DNA of 45,404 nucleotides from Streptomyces sp. col6 (GTDB lineage: Bacteria; Actinomycetota; Actinomycetes; Streptomycetales; Streptomycetaceae), in assembly GCF_008042035.1 (NCBI RefSeq), contig NZ_RDBL01000013.1, positions 205,673 through 251,076 on the forward strand. The letters are read 5' to 3'. This document shows positions 43,352 through 45,404 of the stretch, piece after piece. The position numbers were made by a program, and so were the translations under genes. The notes beneath the pieces were generated by a model. It saw nothing but the letters and a program-made list of their open reading frames with translations. It did not search any database and was not told where the DNA came from. How positions within the stretch are numbered: position 1 is the first letter of the stretch; each line of letters starts with the position of its first letter.

Positions 43352-45367
43352 TCAGGCCTCCAGGTCCAGGCCCCTGCTCTCGGGGACGGGGCTGCGCTGG
43401 GCCGGTATGCCGGGGAGCAGCCGGTCCGTCATCCGCAGCCGGTGCGTGTCCGCGGCCTCGCACAGCTCCCGCACCGCCTGAGCGAACCGGACCGGGGACG
43501 GCGGGTCGGACGGGCCGAGCAGCCGGAGTTTCAGGGCCGCCCGCGCCTCGGCGAGCCCGTCGCCCCCGGGGTCGCGCACGGCCGCGAGGAGGGCGGGGAC
43601 GCCCGCCGCGTCCGGGGTGAGGACCGTCGCCGCCGAGACCGTCGGGAAGGTGGCGCGGAACACCGCGTCGGACAGGCCGCTGGTGTTGGCCACGGCGTAC
43701 GGCTTCTCGCCGGCCAGGTAGTCGCCGATCACGCTCGACACATCGCTGATCAGGAGGTCCGAGGCGTTGAAGCAGGAGTACAGCGCGGGCCGCGCCGCCG
43801 TGACGATCCGGTGCTCCCCGGCCGGCAGGGACGCCCAGTACGCCGCTTCCCAGGCCGCCGTCCCCGCCTCGACCGCGGCGGCCCGCCCGGCCTCCGGCGC
43901 GCCCTGGGACAGCATTCGTTCGGCGTCGTCCGCGTCGGGGCGGAAGGCGGACGCGGTCAGGGCGTCCAGCTCGGCGGTGCGCCGGGCGAGCTCCTCGGCG
44001 GCCCCGGCGGCGGGGCGCGGGCCGGTGCGGGCGCGGTTGGCCGCGTGGATCAGGTCCCGGATGCGGGCGTCGGCGGCGCCCGCGCGCGGGTCCACCGAGC
44101 CGGTCATGGGGTGCGGTTTGTACAGGAGCCGGACGCCGGGGTCGGCGAGCAGTTCCCGGACGATGTTCTCGCCGGCCAGGACGACCGAGGTGTTGCCGGG
44201 ATTGCCGTCCCAGCCCTCCCAGGTGGGGGCGTAGAGCACGGTCGTGTACGGGCCGGAGGGCGGGCCCGCGTACGGGGCGACCGGCGCCAGCTGCGGGCGG
44301 CCGATCTCCACGACATCGGCGTCCCGGACCCCGACGTCGGCCAGGGCGTAGCGCTCGCGGGCGGCGGGGCCGGCGACCCACACCTCGTCGTACGCCTTCG
44401 CGTACGGGTTGCAGCTGGAGAGCTTGTCGCTCTCGCCGTGGTTGACGAAGGCGTGCTTGATCGTCGGGATGCGCAGGACCTGGGACGTCTTGCCGGAGTT
44501 CGCCGGGTGGATCAGCACCTTGAGGGCCGACTGCTCCAGGCGCAGCAGCTGGGCGACCTTCGGGAGGCAGACGACGGGGAGGTCGGTGACGCCGATGCGC
44601 TGCATCATGAAGCGCTCGCGCACCATGACGACCGGCCGTTCCCCGAGCGAGGCCAGCGCCTCCAGCCACATGTTCGCCTGGTACGCGGAGGAGGCGCCGC
44701 CCGAGAAGTACATGCCGACGGTGGGCCGGTAGGCGTCGAGCCAGGCGTCGAACCACTCCTGTACCTCGTCGGGCCCGGCGGGCCGGCGGCGTACGAGCGA
44801 CCGCACCAGTTCGCCGAGGGCCACCGCCGCGAGGCCGGCCGTCACCGCGATGCCCGTCGCGGCGTACTGGGGCCGGTCGGTCGCGGCGGTCACCAGCAGT
44901 CCGGCGGTGGCCGGCAGCCCGAACAGCAGCAGCCGGGGCCCGTGGCGGCGGGTCAGCAGGGCGGGCGGCGCCGGGGTGATGCGCAGCGCGGAGGCGTCGA
45001 TGTTCCGGGTGAGCAGGGGCAGGGTCCGTGACTGGCGCACCCGGATCGCCGCCGCGTGGAGGGCGAAGTGCAGGGCGTAACAGAGGAGCAGACCGAGGAC
45101 GAGCGGGAGATAGACCGCCTCGCGCTGGTGTCCCGGCAGCCGGGCCATCCCGAAGAGCAACAGGAAGTCGCAGGTCAGGCGGCGGGTCATGGTGTCGGCG
45201 CGCACCTTGGCGAGCAGGGCGACCTGGCCGGGCAGCCACCGGTGCAGGGCGGCTTCCGCGCCCAGGACGCCCGCGGTCGCCAGGGCCAGCAGGAGCAGAT
45301 GAGGGACGACGGCCGCCGCGGCCTGGACGGTGAAGGAGACCGCCAGCAGGACGAGGGGGAGGGCCTT
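43352..45367 (-). CDS. TagF/TagB-like glycerophosphotransferase with N-terminal membrane domain, 5'-truncated
   Basis: At least 671 aa. The visible N-terminus is hydrophobic, with about four membrane segments before residue 160. A soluble domain related to CDP-glycerol glycerophosphotransferases follows: HPANSGKTSQVLRIPTIKHA, FVNHGESDK (catalytic-His region), VLYAPTWEGW, YKPHPMTGS and SDVSSVIGDYLAGEKPYAV. The FVNHGESDK block differs from the HHGTPLK of the neighbouring fusion protein, so donor or acceptor may differ. GTG 45205 could be taken as the start, but the frame stays open and protein-like through 45367, inside a hydrophobic segment. Beyond that the DNA is the inverted repeat and an in-frame TGA appears (45386-45388). 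The true start is therefore probably missing. Confidence 0.8.
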   Translation of the reverse strand, partial: KALPLVLLAVSFTVQAAAAVVPHLLLLALATAGVLGAEAALHRWLPGQVALLAKVRADTMTRRLTCDFLLLFGMARLPGHQREAVYLPLVLGLLLCYALHFALHAAAIRVRQSRTLPLLTRNIDASALRITPAPPALLTRRHGPRLLLFGLPATAGLLVTAATDRPQYAATGIAVTAGLAAVALGELVRSLVRRRPAGPDEVQEWFDAWLDAYRPTVGMYFSGGASSAYQANMWLEALASLGERPVVMVRERFMMQRIGVTDLPVVCLPKVAQLLRLEQSALKVLIHPANSGKTSQVLRIPTIKHAFVNHGESDKLSSCNPYAKAYDEVWVAGPAARERYALADVGVRDADVVEIGRPQLAPVAPYAGPPSGPYTTVLYAPTWEGWDGNPGNTSVVLAGENIVRELLADPGVRLLYKPHPMTGSVDPRAGAADARIRDLIHAANRARTGPRPAAGAAEELARRTAELDALTASAFRPDADDAERMLSQGAPEAGRAAAVEAGTAAWEAAYWASLPAGEHRIVTAARPALYSCFNASDLLISDVSSVIGDYLAGEKPYAVANTSGLSDAVFRATFPTVSAATVLTPDAAGVPALLAAVRDPGGDGLAEARAALKLRLLGPSDPPSPVRFAQAVRELCEAADTHRLRMTDRLLPGIPAQRSPVPESRGLDLEA

Positions 45368-45404
45368 CGCGGCGGCCGTCGTCCCTCATCTGCTCCTGCT
45401 GGCC
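45284..45404. repeat. 37-bp perfect inverted repeat at the window end
   Basis: Bases 45368-45404 are the exact reverse complement of 45284-45320, with 47 bases between. The second arm ends at the last base of the window and breaks the reading frame of the gene it enters. This is most simply a fold-back artefact of a contig end. Confidence 0.9.

Noticed and set aside
42942..45389. 815-codon open frame on the minus strand with an ATG near the window end
   Set aside because: Its ATG lies inside the inverted-repeat arm and its frame is out of register with the clearly protein-like TagF-type frame.

Overview
This window is a GC-rich actinobacterial chromosome segment, almost certainly from a Streptomyces. 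Three things point there: the strong G/C bias at third codon positions, the order rpiB-nei ... tig-clpP1-clpP2-clpX ... valS-folC-DUF4233-ndk-mreBCD-pbp2-rodA ... rne-rplU-rpmA-obg, and promoters with TANNNT -10 boxes directly in front of start codons. Mycobacterium tuberculosis has a similar backbone (rpiB, nei1, tig, clpP1P2, clpX, valS, folC, ndk, rne, rplU, rpmA, obg). The mre cluster between ndk and rne is the streptomycete arrangement. I see no prophage, insertion sequence, CRISPR array or biosynthetic cluster.

Layout. (1) 1-6.5 kb: rpiB, a Nei-type glycosylase, a membrane-bound SpoIIE-type phosphatase, a divergent pair (CPA2 antiporter / HD phosphohydrolase), an acyltransferase, a 459-bp A+T-richer gap and a 64-aa membrane peptide. 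(2) 6.5-11.5 kb: tRNA-Gly(TCC), tRNA-Pro(TGG), then the proteostasis block tig, clpP1-clpP2 (with a ClgR-box match upstream) and clpX. (3) 11.5-17.9 kb: a Pro/Gly/Gln-rich membrane protein, valS, folC, a DUF4233 protein and ndk. (4) 18.1-24.4 kb: mreB-mreC-mreD-pbp2-rodA, the cell-wall elongation/spore-wall machine. (5) 24.4-30.1 kb: a CYTH-CHAD protein, a B12-type radical SAM protein, an unusual repeat-built membrane protein and the radical-SAM partner DUF2344, which seems to start at CTG. (6) 30.4-39.8 kb: a 1392-aa RNase E/G with ten copies of a basic motif around its catalytic core, then galU, a LicC-like cytidylyltransferase and an AraM/EgsA-type glycerol-1-phosphate dehydrogenase placed between rne and rplU-rpmA, then obg. 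(7) 39.9-45.4 kb: a GT2-TagF fusion, galE and a second TagF-like membrane protein that is cut at the window end.

The most interesting reading is a distributed cell-wall glycopolymer pathway beside the mre machinery. galU and galE would supply UDP-glucose and UDP-galactose. The dehydrogenase plus cytidylyltransferase could make a CDP-glycerol of sn-1 configuration. The two glycerophosphotransferase-like proteins would use such a donor. If so, the polymer would be the stereochemical mirror of ordinary glycerol teichoic acid. This is inference from family membership and gene order.

Quality note: the last 37 bases are a perfect inverted copy of 45284-45320, which looks like a fold-back contig end. 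The last gene should be read as 5'-truncated at about 45367.
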